Shown here piece after piece: positions 35,076 through 46,131 of a stretch of 64,000 nucleotides of DNA; within the stretch, counting starts at the first letter, position 1; each line of letters begins with the position of its first letter. The stretch is taken from contig QKWP01000210.1 of NCBI GenBank assembly GCA_003550325.1, positions 85,495 to 149,494 on the forward strand, read 5' to 3'. Position numbers and translations under genes: made by a program. The notes under the pieces were generated by a model. That model saw only the letters and a list, made by a program, of their open reading frames with translations. It did not search any database and had not been told where the DNA came from. Origin of the DNA: Gigaspora rosea. Taxonomy: Eukaryota > Glomeromycota > Glomeromycetes > Diversisporales > Gigasporaceae.

Positions 35076-35920
35076 ATCGTCCATTGGGGTGTCAACAATA
35101 AGTTTAATCACAAACATATGGCAAGACATATAGTTAAAACCATTAATGAAGATTTTTTTAATTGATTTTTGAAAATTTCAAATTATATTAATTTATTAAT
35201 AAAAAATGCCTTCGCGTAAACTTTAATAACTTCTGTTATATTAATTTTTTTTTAATTCTGCAAGTTGATATTTATTCTTTAAGAGTGTCTCTATCAAGTA
35301 ATAACGCATATTTTAAATGTTTAATTGTTTTTATATAGTATTACGTCAACTAGTATTTATTAAACATATATTAATATCATACTATCAATGATGCCAGATC
35401 AGTAAAGTATCTATTATAACTTGTGTATTTTCTGTAAAGCTTTCTAACTCTACACAGTCAATAGAACTTCTTAATTCTTTTCGAATATGTTGAAGTTTTT
35501 CTTGAGTTATATTTTCAATTCCACTATTTGGACCTGAAATTTGAATTCGAGCTTGCTGAAGTTCTGCATCCATATTTGATATCATAACGATTGAACATAC
35601 CTTCCAGTTGTTGTTGATGGATCACGGTACTATAAATTCGATAAAAATATTAATATATTTAAAATGTGCGGTTATTACTTAATAGAGGCACTCTGAAAGA
35701 ATAAAAATCAACTTGCGAAATTAAAAAAATATTAATATAGCAGAAGTTATTAAAGTTTGCGTAAAGACGTTTTTTATTAATAATTTATTATAAATCAAGA
35801 AGTTTAAAATCAATTTCAAAAAAAAATCTTCACTAATGATTTTTACTATATGTCTTGCTCTATGTTTGTGATTAAACTGATTGTTGACACCACAATCGGC
35901 CATGCATAATCTCGATGTAC
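35076..35920. repeat. Inverted duplication of a protein-coding piece
   Basis: 35,076-35,325 (plus) and 35,655-35,920 (minus) are inverted copies about 250 bp long. Both arms encode the same motif: GVNNKFNHKHMARHIVK on the plus strand near 35,094-35,145 and GVNNQFNHKHRARHIVK on the minus strand near 35,890-35,840, each ending in EDFF. Differences are mainly substitutions. The loop holds a further minus-strand frame (35,385-35,585). It could be a MITE-like foldback that captured an exon, or a tail-to-tail gene duplication. Confidence 0.65.
35385..35585 (-). CDS. Possible gene or exon between the inverted arms, 66 residues
   Basis: ATG frame beginning MISNMDAELQQARIQISG, then TQEKLQHIRKELRSSIDC and an acidic stretch; it has the balanced composition of a real helical protein, unlike the AT-biased frames nearby. 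Upstream on the same strand a short HQQQLEGMFNRYDIK frame continues in another phase, so an intron or frameshift may separate two exons. Function unknown. Confidence 0.35.
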   Translation of the reverse strand: MISNMDAELQQARIQISGPNSGIENITQEKLQHIRKELRSSIDCVELESFTENTQVIIDTLLIWHH

Positions 35921-36492
35921 GAGGCTTAGCCTTACAGTGGGTGATTTAGTTATATCAGGCCACATATCGCCTGATACACATGGCATGTGAGGTAAAATAA
36001 CGTATGATTTTTAGATTATTAAGGCTTCGCAGTGTCTCTAATATTCAGAGAAGGATAAAAAGATCTTAAGGATAGTCTTCGGATTTTCCACAGTTAAAAT
36101 AAATAAAATATATAAGAAACTCAGACTAATTTTAATATATAAGTCACTTTTATACTAAATCGTGTTAAATCACCAAGTCACGCCTCTGGTGAATTGCCTT
36201 CTTATCATAAGTTGCATCATATAAATAAAATAGTGTCCATTTCGCTATAATATGTGGTAATACAGATCCAAATGTTTGTCAAACAGCTGATCAAAAGAAA
36301 AAAAAGTCAAGTTGCCACATGCAATTGGTTTAAACTAACATACGTACAGTTTTGAAAATTTTATAAAACTATGATTTTGCAAGCAATACTTAAGCATAAT
36401 TTCCTTAATGGTTAAAAACAACATATTAAATTAAGATACGTAAATGTGAACAATTAAAGAACTATATATATATATATTGTACTAGTGCATAG

Positions 36493-36605
36493 TAGTGATG
36501 CCTGAAGAAATGACGAAATCTGACGAAACCATAAGTTTCGCCAAGTTTCGTCATTGACGAAACTTATGGTTTCGTCAGGTTTCGTCATTTCGTCAGGCAT
36601 CTATA
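36493..36605. mobile_element. hAT-type MITE, 113 bp
   Basis: Ends TAGTGATGCC and GGCATCTATA (two mismatches as inverted repeats) are flanked by the 8-bp repeat GTGCATAG (36,485-36,492; 36,606-36,613). The interior is a long hairpin made of 'tttcgtca' and 'acgaaacc' words. TAGTG fits the hAT terminal consensus. Confidence 0.75.
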
Positions 36606-36863
36606 GTGCATAGCCTCCATAATATAACATAATACGCAAATTTTATTTTGGACTAATATATATTTTAAAATAACTGACAAAATGTTAATTTAACTAAATT
36701 AACAAAAATTTTCGTACAAATGTATAAAAAAAGGAAAGTGACTCAACACACCATATTTTTCATACTTAAATGTATTGCATATATATACTATTTAATAATA
36801 AAACTTAAATGATACTTGTTATACATATATAAAAGTAATTTAAATTTGCATAATGACTTAGTA

Positions 36864-37283
36864 TTACTTATAAGTTTGTTGCTCTTCTTCGGCATTAAAA
36901 TGCCCTCGAATCTGTAAAAGACATAATGACTCTACATACTTGTCTAAATCGTCGATACCAAAAGTAGGTTCGTGTAACTCGAATGGAGTAAATCCGAAAT
37001 TTGGATATAATTGTTGTGTTTCATTATTATGTAAGATACATTCATTTGATTCTGGGCGCATCTGCTCATAAATGAAAGAATCGAAGCTTCCTTTATCACC
37101 TTGGATTGATTGGGTTTGATTTGGTTTGCGGCCACGTTTATCCCAATCTCCTCGAACGCATTTAAGATTTCGTTTTGCACAATATTTACATTGAATGCCT
37201 TCATCGTCGCATTTGTGCTTTTTCAACTTACAATTTGTACATGCTCTTCCAACAATATACTTTTTTCTACGAGTACTAGTCAT
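36864..37283 (-). CDS. Zn2Cys6 binuclear-cluster DNA-binding protein, 139 residues
   Basis: The ATG at 37,283 gives MTSTRRKKYIVGRACTNCKL; a TTG just upstream is not needed. Residues about 15-42 form the complete Cys6 cluster, C-x2-C-x6-C-x6-C-x2-C-x6-C (ACTNC...KCDDEGIQCKYC...KC), the fungal Gal4-type zinc cluster, followed by a basic KRGRKP linker. The rest (about 90 residues) is acidic and aromatic (FGFTPFELHEPTFG), possibly an activation region. It is short for the family, which usually carries a large middle-homology region; there is none here, and no coiled coil directly after the cluster. The frame is uninterrupted and the CpG content is normal. Likely a nuclear transcription factor that binds CGG-type sites; target unknown. 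Confidence 0.85.
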   Translation of the reverse strand: MTSTRRKKYIVGRACTNCKLKKHKCDDEGIQCKYCAKRNLKCVRGDWDKRGRKPNQTQSIQGDKGSFDSFIYEQMRPESNECILHNNETQQLYPNFGFTPFELHEPTFGIDDLDKYVESLCLLQIRGHFNAEEEQQTYK

Positions 37284-37289
37284 TGTTGT

Positions 37290-38540
37290 CAAAAGAAAAA
37301 AATCGTCGCGAGTGAATCGAAAAGGTTTCTGATATAATTAAAATGAATCGGGATTCAAAAAAAAAAAAAGGGAAGCCAATATCACATATCAATAAAATTT
37401 AACAATTATTAGAGATATTTGACACTCCAAAGTAGTGAAAGAAAAAAATTAGGCTTTTTATATTTATTCTGAAAATAAAAATTAACCATTGACAAAGTAA
37501 AGTTAAAGCTTTCAAAGTTCCAAATTAGCGTATTAATCCGCGATTTCTGTTCATTCACTAAAGTGTTCGGGTTATAATCTCCTGTAGAAGCATTAATTAG
37601 TTCACGTTAATGGCGCATGAAAAACAAAATTTGTCATCTAATTGGTTATTGAATAGTTCAACCGCAAAAGAAAATAAAAACTTTGATTTCAAACAGCAAT
37701 ATTTCCATTCCACAAGATTCTAATCTTGGAAATTATTTGTAAATACAGAAATTCAGACATATAGATATAGGGTCTTGTTTACTTGCTTAGTTTAGGTTAT
37801 GTAACATTTATTATAATAAAGTCTTTCCGATGCGTCAGTTTTGGAAATCCTATAGAAAATTATCGGAATTTATCAAATATCCAAATATCACAAAAATAGC
37901 CTGTTCGAAAATCCTATACAATTTTGGACTTCAATAAAAATTAAATATGACTGAGTCAGATAAATGCTTAAGTCTTTGAAATATAGAAAATACAATTGAT
38001 GTTTATCAAAGGCACGATTCAATCATAGACATAGAGACTTAATCATCTTTTCAATTATTTTAATAATTATTTAACTCTATCGGAATGCGTATACCGGTAT
38101 AATATTAATTTTCGATCTATACCCGAATGCTATGCATTGTCCGATATAATTTAGGTATTACAACAGATTTTTACCGATTACAGAATTAAATACATATAAT
38201 ATATGAATCCTATTGGGTAAAAACACTCATTTTGAAAAATCGCTCTTGAAATTTATAAGATTTCTGCTTTTGTGACAAATTTTGAATTATATCTTAAATC
38301 TTATGCCTTAAAATGGATGTGAAATTATTGTTAAATAGATGCTAGTATCATGCAGAACGATTAAAAAAATTTTAAATTATAAATTAGTATTCGACTTTTT
38401 AGGAAATACTGGTGATGGTTTTATAGATTCCCTAATATGGATATTTAAGACAATAAATAATCATACGGTGTTTGCTAAAATTTCCTGTGTTTTTATTACC
38501 TTTTTTAGCAGATCATCACCACATTAGGCATTATACAAAA
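37290..38540. other. Intergenic DNA
   Basis: Upstream region of the zinc-cluster gene, with an A12-A13 run near 37,360. No gene or repeat end could be supported; the small plus frame at 38,339-38,527 has no recognisable motif. Confidence 0.35.
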
Positions 38541-38553
38541 ATTACTTAAATAG

Positions 38554-38827
38554 GGGGTCGTTTAAAGCAGGGTGCAGTCATATGATTTTGACTTTTTAAT
38601 TAAAGTTAGGGTAAGGGTTAGTCGGCGGTTAGGGTTAGGGGTGGTATTATAGTAAAATTGCCTTCCCGACATTTTTTGTTAATTTCCCAAGGTAGGTTTT
38701 GACACTCGTTTCTTGTATTTTTGCATTTTTTCACTTTTTTTCTTCTTTGTTTCTTCGTCGGGCTGATCAAAACAAACAAGTTGATTGGTACCATATCACG
38801 TGACTGCACCCTGCTTTAAACGACCCC
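38554..38827. mobile_element. MITE, 274 bp, with 8-bp TSD and GGGG ends
   Basis: GGGGTCGTTTAAAGCAGGGT and its exact inverse at the right end continue as inverted repeats for about 27 bp. Exact 8-bp repeats TTAAATAG lie at 38,546-38,553 and 38,828-38,835. The TSD length fits hAT, P or Merlin elements; the GG start is Merlin-like. The interior holds telomere-like words (GTTAGGGTTAGGGG near 38,629). The minus frame inside it is not a gene. Confidence 0.85.
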
Positions 38828-38839
38828 TTAAATAGTGCA

Positions 38840-39210
38840 TTGTCACATGATAATTGTGCCAGCGTTACAAAGGTTTGCCAGCATTAATCATTATGTTCGG
38901 AACTATATAATTGTATACTAAAATTTTTGGACCAAAATTTTTCACGTGATCCAATTTACAGGTAATTTTGATTTTTGAAAGTTTTCACCGATTTACGTAA
39001 AATTACGGTAATTTGCCAAGCATAGCTGACAATCTAATGATTGATTTACACTGGGGATGTTATCCTGTTCACCCAAACTCGGTTCGTCCCTGTTTGAAAC
39101 CCTAACCAATTAAACTCGAGTTTTGTTGTCATATGATTTTAATTATCATATTTCAAACTCATTGTATTTAAATTGAGTCTGAAACCGATTTGACATGCAA
39201 AGGGTTTCTT
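38840..39210. other. Intergenic DNA
   Basis: No gene. It contains 'accaaaatttttcacgtgat' and similar words but no defined repeat. Confidence 0.3.
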
Positions 39211-39212
<2 letters not shown>

Positions 39213-39255
<43 letters not shown>

Positions 39256-39265
39256 TTTATTTTTT

Positions 39266-39304
<39 letters not shown>
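39213..39304. repeat. Twin poly(T) tracts
   Basis: Thirty-eight and 37 consecutive T (39,213-39,250 and 39,268-39,304), separated by 17 bp of A/T. May mark poly(A) tails of minus-strand retroposed sequence; lengths of such runs are often unreliable. Confidence 0.9.
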
Positions 39305-39307
<3 letters not shown>

Positions 39308-39339
39308 TAACATGCAACATTTCAATTTGCTAACATGTT

Positions 39340-39550
39340 TATTTTAGGCAATTATTTCACCGACAATCATTTAGCCTACAAAGTAATTCTGCCATTTGTC
39401 GTTAGGTTTAGGTTCAGAATTGAAGGTAAGGTTAGTGCAATTTTTAAAAAAAATTTGTCAGTGAAATGAACTGTTTGCGAAATAAACACGTCGGCGAATT
39501 AATCGTCAGTGAAACAAGGTGTCGGTGACTTGATTGTCAGTGAGTATCCA
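39340..39550. repeat. Dispersed repeat with 'gtcagtgaaat' words, CpG-retaining copy
   Basis: Core 'gttaggtttaggttcagaat' and 'aaggttagtgcaatttt' flanked by 'tttcaccgacaat' on one side and 'gtcagtgaaa', 'gtcggcgaatta', 'gtcggtgactt' on the other. The decayed inverted copy is at 9,130-9,400. Confidence 0.55.
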
Positions 39551-39989
39551 TGACCATTGTGTGGGTCAATAAATTAAATAAAATATGATATATAATGTTT
39601 TTCATGTACTTAATAAATAGCGACAGCTCATGTCCTATCTCCTAATATTATAAAATGATGCCCGTATGCCTTTATGCGATGCGATTGTCTTGCATAAACT
39701 CATGAAATTTAAATTAGCTAACTTTATAAGGATTATGATTATCAGTAACTGTAATTGTTCATAATTAATGTCGTAACAGGGTCGTATCGTCATAATTCGG
39801 AAATGCAAAAATCAAAGGATACAGGAACGGTCAGTTATTCCTCAGTTGGCATATATGATTTTTTAAAAATCGATATTTTCGTCTGTTATGCGTATTTTGT
39901 GGATGTTAGATTAAATGAGATATAGATAACGTTAATAACATGCATTAGTGAGTATCGTCAAAATATTAAGGATTGTAATTGAATTTTTA

Positions 39990-40560
39990 CAGTATCTCAT
40001 GGTATAAACCATAATAATTTCAATGCAAACTAACTCAACCTTATAGTAATTCATGACACAGATTAAAGCAATCTCTGCCTAAACTACTTATAATGCATCA
40101 AATAGTTTTGCAACAGAATTTTTTATAGTAGTTCACAATAATTCCAATACAAGCTAACTCTCATTACCAGAATAGTTTTACAGTAACTCGCGATAGAATT
40201 CCAATGCAAACTAACTCACTCAACAACATAGAAAATAAAGACAATTCCAATGCAAACTATCTCTAACTGATTCAATGCAACCTTAATCTCATCTGTAGTC
40301 ATCAAAATAGCAAGTAGGCTTTGCAACAGAATTCTTAATTAAGAAATAATATCTTCAATGCAAACTAATTCAGACTTATCCAAATAAAAGCAACCTAACT
40401 TAACCACATTGTGTTCGCCAGAGTAGCAGGTAAGTGTTACAGAATTTTCTTATGTAATTCAATAGAAATCATGAATAAACTATAGCAGCATACTATGTAT
40501 CACTGAGCTAATGATTAAGTTTAGTAACAGACTTGTTTACCATAGATGAAATAATTAGGT
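39990..40560 (+). repeat. Degenerate satellite (AATTCCAATGCAAACTAAC type)
   Basis: At least six irregular units with 'caatgcaaactaactc', 'gcaacagaattttt' and 'agagtagcaggtaagt'. Same family as 31,000-31,970. Confidence 0.6.
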
Positions 40561-41279
40561 ATTATATATAAACTATATTTAGTTCTGTACTCATGAAGTA
40601 ACCAAATAATCTATAGCAAGGTCAAAACAGAGGTGACATGTTATGATTTTGGACATTTGGACATTTTGGACATTTGTACATTTGGACATTTGGACAATGT
40701 CCAATTGTCCAAATAATTTGATTGGACATAGTAACTTTTTTATTGACATTAAAAAAAATTAATTTAATCTTGGCCTAAATTAAACTTAGTTCAGGCCAAG
40801 ATTCACTAATACAAAATACTTTAATTTACAGTATATTTAAAAAGTATACTGATAATATAAAAATATGCATATATACATATATATTTATACTACTAAATTA
40901 ACTTAAATTCCATTTTACTTACAATATTTATATTTGATATTGGTCTAATGGAATGTGATTAATCAAACAGAATTTTAGAAACTGTAAAATGATTGTATTT
41001 CAAAAAGAATAACAACAACAGTTGATTTTATTTTAATAAAGGCATATTATAAAAAAAACACACCAATACAAAAAATCTGAAAATAGCTTATTTTTGAATA
41101 TAATTGATTTTTGGTCAATTATAAATATTTTTTTTATCTTTGGTAGTTCTGCTATACTGCTTTTATTAGTTTTTTTAAGTATAATGAACAAGTTCAAGTT
41201 CATATACATATATTATCTAATTTTAAAAAATAACATTACTTGGCTATCTATATAGACACCCAAGTATAACCTGCTGCAC

Positions 41280-42200
41280 TAGTAAACAGAACTACTAGGA
41301 ACTCTGTTGAGCCACTGGCACTACAAAAAGTGCACTTCCAAAAATATAAGTAAACTTTAATAGGGGTGAGAAAACAAAACTATAGTTAAAGAAAAATGTA
41401 AAATTGAGAAATAGAAAAGAATGACTAATTAAAAAAATCAAAAAAACTAACAAGAAAAAAAAGGAAAAAATAAAAAATAGGAACCTTCTATTGAAGAAGT
41501 AAGTGTGAACAGAAAGGTAATAAACATTATATAATACTGCACAGAGAAACACTCTGTCTAAGTATTATATATACATTGTAAAAGTAAATAAAACTATACC
41601 TATAAGAATATTTTAGAAAGAAATTTCAATTTAGAATTTTTTCTACTTTATCTCATATGTTATTCATTGTTTATTTTACAGGACCCAAAACTCACTCATA
41701 ACTTGATTTCAATTAGGTAGGTGCATTCCCAAAATGGATAGTATAAATATTGTAGATCTTTTGGAGGTAGTAGGCCAAAATGCCCATTTTGTTAAAATTT
41801 TGAAAAGCCAATGAAGCGATAAGAAAGTGTACCAACTTGTAAAGAACATAAAAGTATATGCTTTGCTGAATAGCATAGTTAACCAAAAGTATGCTTCCAC
41901 TAATGTTTTCATACCTTCTAACAAAAAACCCCAGAGTTGTTGTTGCTTTACTACTTGTTCTATAGTAACAAAGTCTTCTATCTGAAGAGTTAAACCTATA
42001 AGAAGAAGTCCTTTTTCATCTCTATTTTAGTTCTTCTCACATACAATTTGAAACCTTGTATTCAAGTTGCTTCTAGTTAGAGTTTTGTTATATTAAAGTA
42101 TACTAACAAAAAAGTTTTTATAGGTTGTTGTTAATAGAAAAGTTAAAACTGATGAATATCAGAAAGAGTTTAATATCAATTATAAATAATTATTATATAG
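41280..42200 (+). repeat. Three-copy repeat family, copy 2
   Basis: Homologous to 26,700-27,780 (inverted) and 60,920-61,900. Conserved 'tatataatactgca', a splice-acceptor-like 'ttattttacag' at about 41,682, 'ataaatattgtagatctttt', 'accaaaagtatg' and 'aaagtcttctat'. CpG-poor and frame-broken. Minus-strand frames at 41,295 and 41,709 are weakly similar to those at 61.5 kb. Confidence 0.5.
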
Positions 42201-42667
42201 TAAATTCTAAATTCTGCTATGTAAATAGATCATTTGCACTTAAGTAAACTTTGTTTGGAAGACTAATATATATATATACTAAAAGTTTCATCAAAATTGG
42301 AGTAGTTTTTATTATTTGACTTTTAATTTTTAAATTTAACAGATATATTTTGTTAATCAAATTTTAATTTTTTATTGAACGTAAAAAAATAAAAGCTAAT
42401 TAATAAAAACTTTTTCAATTTTGTTAAAAAGTTTAAAGTATATGTATTTTGATTTTCTGAATAAGTTTACTTAAGTAACTATAATCAATTTGTATAGTAA
42501 ACTTTGAACTTTACTATATAGCAACTACTATTGATCATAAAGTAGCTTATTTTTAGATCAAAAATATTTTTGAGTTTTTTAATCAAAAGAGAAGAGGTAG
42601 CTTATTTTTAGCTTTTGTTATCTAATTATTAAAATTGTTCAATAAAATTATTGGACAATTAAACATA

Positions 42668-42910
42668 TGGAGGCATCAATAGAAACCAGGCAAATTGTTT
42701 CTAAGTAAATTTTTTTTAAACTTTAAATTAAACTATTTTAGCAACTACTAAACCAAACTTGATAAAAATTTTTTATTTTAATTTTATGTAGTTATAGAAT
42801 TAAAATAAAAAATTTTTATCAAGATTGGTTTAGTAGTTGTTAAGAGATTTTAATCTAAAGTTTAAAAAAAATTACTAAAAATGATTTTTCTGGTTTCTAT
42901 TGATGCCCCA
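42668..42910. mobile_element. Nested palindromic MITE, 243 bp, TA-flanked
   Basis: TGGAGGCATCAATAGAAACC at the left and GGTTTCTATTGATGCCCCA at the right, with TA at 42,666-42,667 and 42,911-42,912. The arms pair along most of the length (centre 'taaaataaaaaatttttatcaag' type). A Tc1/mariner MITE fits; a 4-bp ATAT duplication is an alternative reading. Confidence 0.7.
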
Positions 42911-43079
42911 TATATCCAATTGACATTTTGAACATATGTCCAATAATCTTACAATTTATTTGAATATTGTCCAATGCCTAAAGGTACAAAAATTATTTGG
43001 GCATTTGGACTATGTCCAAATGTTCAAATGTCCAATTTTTTAATTAAATTTATCTAAATATTGTCAAATGCCAACTTTA

Positions 43080-44120
43080 ATCAAAAATATATTATATATT
43101 ACAAGAAGCAACTATAATCTTGTAGTTATATAATTATAACTATTTAAATAAAAAACCTTAGTATAATATATATACCAAGAGTGTTTGTACAATTAAATTA
43201 ATTAAAAAGACCAAAAGAGTATTATGAATATGAAAGAACCTAAAGCTTAAGAACAAAAGTATACTGCAACCAATTATAAAGAACTAAAAAAAAATTTAAA
43301 GCTGTATCATTACAAGATCAAAAGTTATAGTGGTCTAAAGTATACTAAAATAGAAATACTTTAGCAAAAGTGAATTATAATGCTAATATACAATTAAAAC
43401 AAAAATATTGTATGCATTTCTATATTAGCAATATAGTATTATTAATTAGCCCTTAATAAAGTTTGTAAAAATTGTAATATTAGCTAGAGTTGGTATTAAT
43501 AAATTTACCTTTAGATATCTTTCCATCATTAGGCCACTTGAAAATATAGTCAAAGAATTAAGAATTTAGAGTGTATTTCATTTTAAAAAATTTTGGCTTT
43601 TCTTTTTTGTTTTCAGAAAGTTGTTTATTACTAGACTAAATGCAAAATTCATTTTTATTGCCAAATTGTGTCTGAAATTTTTAAAGTTAAAGTTATATTT
43701 TTTTTTGTATTTATTGTAATTTATAATCAACCTTTTTATCTTCTAACTAACTAATAAATATTTATATTCAAATGATTGTTTCATAATATTGTAACAAATT
43801 ATTCTCTCTGTATTTATAATTTCTTTAAAAATTCTGTTAAAATATAAAATTTGTAAATTATTATACATCAGCAAAATATATTTTATTATATATTATATTT
43901 TAATTATTATACATTCTTTACAGTATTATTTTTATATTAATATATATTATTTTAACTACTTTCAACTTTGTCACATCTAATTCTATTACTATATACAAAA
44001 AACTTGCTCTACACACTTATTTTCGCTTACCCCACAGTTAGCTATTATTTTCACTTCTTTGTTTTCTATCATCTCTCTTTGGATATTTTTTTTGTTTTAA
44101 AAAAAACTATTTTTTAGAAG
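43080..44120. other. AT-rich DNA without a gene
   Basis: Nothing supported. Very few CpG sites. Confidence 0.35.
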
Positions 44121-45130
44121 TATTGGTATTCTTGCACATTGCTAAAGAAATTTTGTAAAGTGCCAAAAAATTCACAAAGTATTAGGAATAAATAAAATAA
44201 AATAAAAATTAAAAATAAGTAAAAAAATAACAAACAAAAAAACAAAAAAATATAACAAACTAATAAAAAAAAATAAATGAAGCCCTAAATTTTCATTTCT
44301 CTAAAGTAAGAGTTTGCATTTTTGCAAATTCAGAAATTGTGAAAGCTGGGTTAATGTTTTTGCAAAATGCCAAAAAAGTTGCAAAGTACCAAAAAAGTCT
44401 AAATTGGTTTTCTTGCCAAGCGCCAGAAAGTAAAAGTTCTGTTCTTGCATAGTGTTGAAATAAATTAAATTAATAAAAAAAATTTAAAAATAGAACAAAA
44501 AAACAAAAACAAAAAACATAAAGTGAAAAAATAAATAAAGCAAAGCCTTGCAAAAACTTGCAAAAACTTGCACCTATTTCTCTAAAGAAGCATTCCTGGA
44601 AATTAGAAATTCTAGAAAAACTAGTTGTGTGTTTTTCAAAGTGGCAGAAGTCTAAGTTGGCATGTGCAAAATGCCAAAAAGTTGTTGGTTTTTTTGCAAA
44701 GGGCTAGTGTAAAGTACAAAAAAATTAAAAATAAATAAATAAATAAAAATACAAATAAAAGCAAAAAAAGTGAAAACAAAAAAAAATAAAAATAAAAAAA
44801 CAATATTAATAGAAGATCTAATTAATAAACAAAAGATCTAATATGATCTTGTAATACAGATTTGTAGATTAATTTTGATATATTCGAAATATTCAAAAAT
44901 ATAGTTCAATGCGTTCTTGGTATAACCCAGGTTACATATCTACTGACCCAATTAGTCCTCTCAAAAAATATTTTGAATTACTTTCGAAAACATTTTTGAA
45001 ATATTTTGAAATCTAAAATATTTCAAAATATATTGCAAAATTTTTTGAAATATATTGTATATACAAAATCTTTCAAAAGATTTTGAAAGTTTGCAAGATC
45101 TTTCGAAAGATTGCACTACTATAAATTTGC
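44120..45130 (-). repeat. CpG-decayed inverted copy of the 54.4-55.25 kb region
   Basis: Read on the minus strand it follows 54.4-55.25 kb: dense 'gaaatatttt' words, 'acaagatca-attagatc', then 'aagtttttgcaagg(c)ttt', 'ttactttctggc', 'aagaaaaccaa' and 'ttttttggcattttgcaa'. CpG sites of the 54.9-55.2 kb copy are TpG or CpA here. The exon at 54,861-54,946 is not preserved. Confidence 0.8.
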
Positions 45131-45683
45131 TGATGTATTTATATTTAATTTAAATAAAGTTTAAATAAGAGAATTGATATTTGTACCCCATATTTGATAT
45201 TCATACCTCTATCAAAAATCAAAAATTTTAAAACTTTAAATAAAGATGACTTGACAATCATCTGACTAAATTCAATGAACTTGTTTTATTTGCATACTAT
45301 AAATTCATAGAATTCAAAAAAAAAAGGCTTATTAAATTTAGTCAGATGGTTGTCAGGATACTTTTGCTCAAAGTTAGAGAAAATCAAAATATCTATTAAA
45401 ATAAAGCTATATCAAAGTTTTTTAAAACTTTGAGCAAAGATATCTTGACAACCATCCGACCAAATTTGATAAACTTTTTTTATTTGAATCTTATAATTTC
45501 ATAGAATTCAAATAAAAAAAGTTATTAAATTTGTTCTAATATTTGTCAGAATAACTTTGCTCAAAATTAAAGAAAAATTAAGAGTAAAGTTATTTGTCAC
45601 ATAAGTAACAGCGGCTTATGTATCACCGAACCAATCAGATTTCAGGATCTCATATAATGTAACACAATCAGAAACTTCAAGAC

Positions 45684-45864
45684 AAACGTTCGTTTTATCA
45701 AAAAAACAACAAAAATTGCTTATTACTCAAAATCTGCATAGGAAACCACCTTCCATGCTCTAACAAAAAGTTTNAAACGTTCGTTTTATCAAAAAAACAA
45801 CAAAAATTGCTTATTACTCAAAATCTGCATAGGAAACCACCTTCCATGCTCTAACAAAAAGTTT
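45684..45864 (+). other. Exact 90-bp duplication joined by one N (assembly artefact)
   Basis: 45,684-45,773 and 45,775-45,864 are identical by eye, with a single N at 45,774. The same pattern occurs at 62,365-62,485. Confidence 0.85.
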
Positions 45865-45897
45865 TTCTTAAGCAATTTCACTATATAGCCCCAAAAT

Positions 45898-46131
45898 AGT
45901 GATGCCACTGAAATTGATTTTTGAAAGAGGCCTATTTCGTCTTTATTAGAGAAAATTAAAAATTTTTATAAGGAAGAGCAAATAAAATTTATATAGATAT
46001 GTTCCTTATAATTTCGTCTATTCAAAAAATGTATCAAATAATTTCGTCTTTCAAGTAAAATAGATCAAAAACAATTTCGTCTTCAAATTTTAATTTTGGG
46101 GTTTAGAACCCGAAATACTTTCGTCCTCATG
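45898..46131 (+). repeat. Dispersed repeat (TTTCGTC family), CpG-retaining copy
   Basis: The word TTTCGTC occurs five times at 30-70 bp spacing. The CpG-poor counterpart is 19,025-19,262. Confidence 0.75.

Larger units (their letters stand above)
40649..43040. mobile_element. Foldback element with GGACATTTGGACA terminal repeats, about 2.4 kb
   Basis: The left end is a run of 'ggacatttggacattt' words (40,651-40,730). The right end (42,930-43,040) carries the inverse, 'atttggactatgtccaaatg' and 'caaatgtccaatttt'. Inside are one copy of the three-copy repeat family and a nested MITE. No clear transposase. Confidence 0.55.

Noticed and set aside
38618-38809. Lysine-rich minus-strand frame
   Set aside because: It lies wholly inside the 274-bp MITE.
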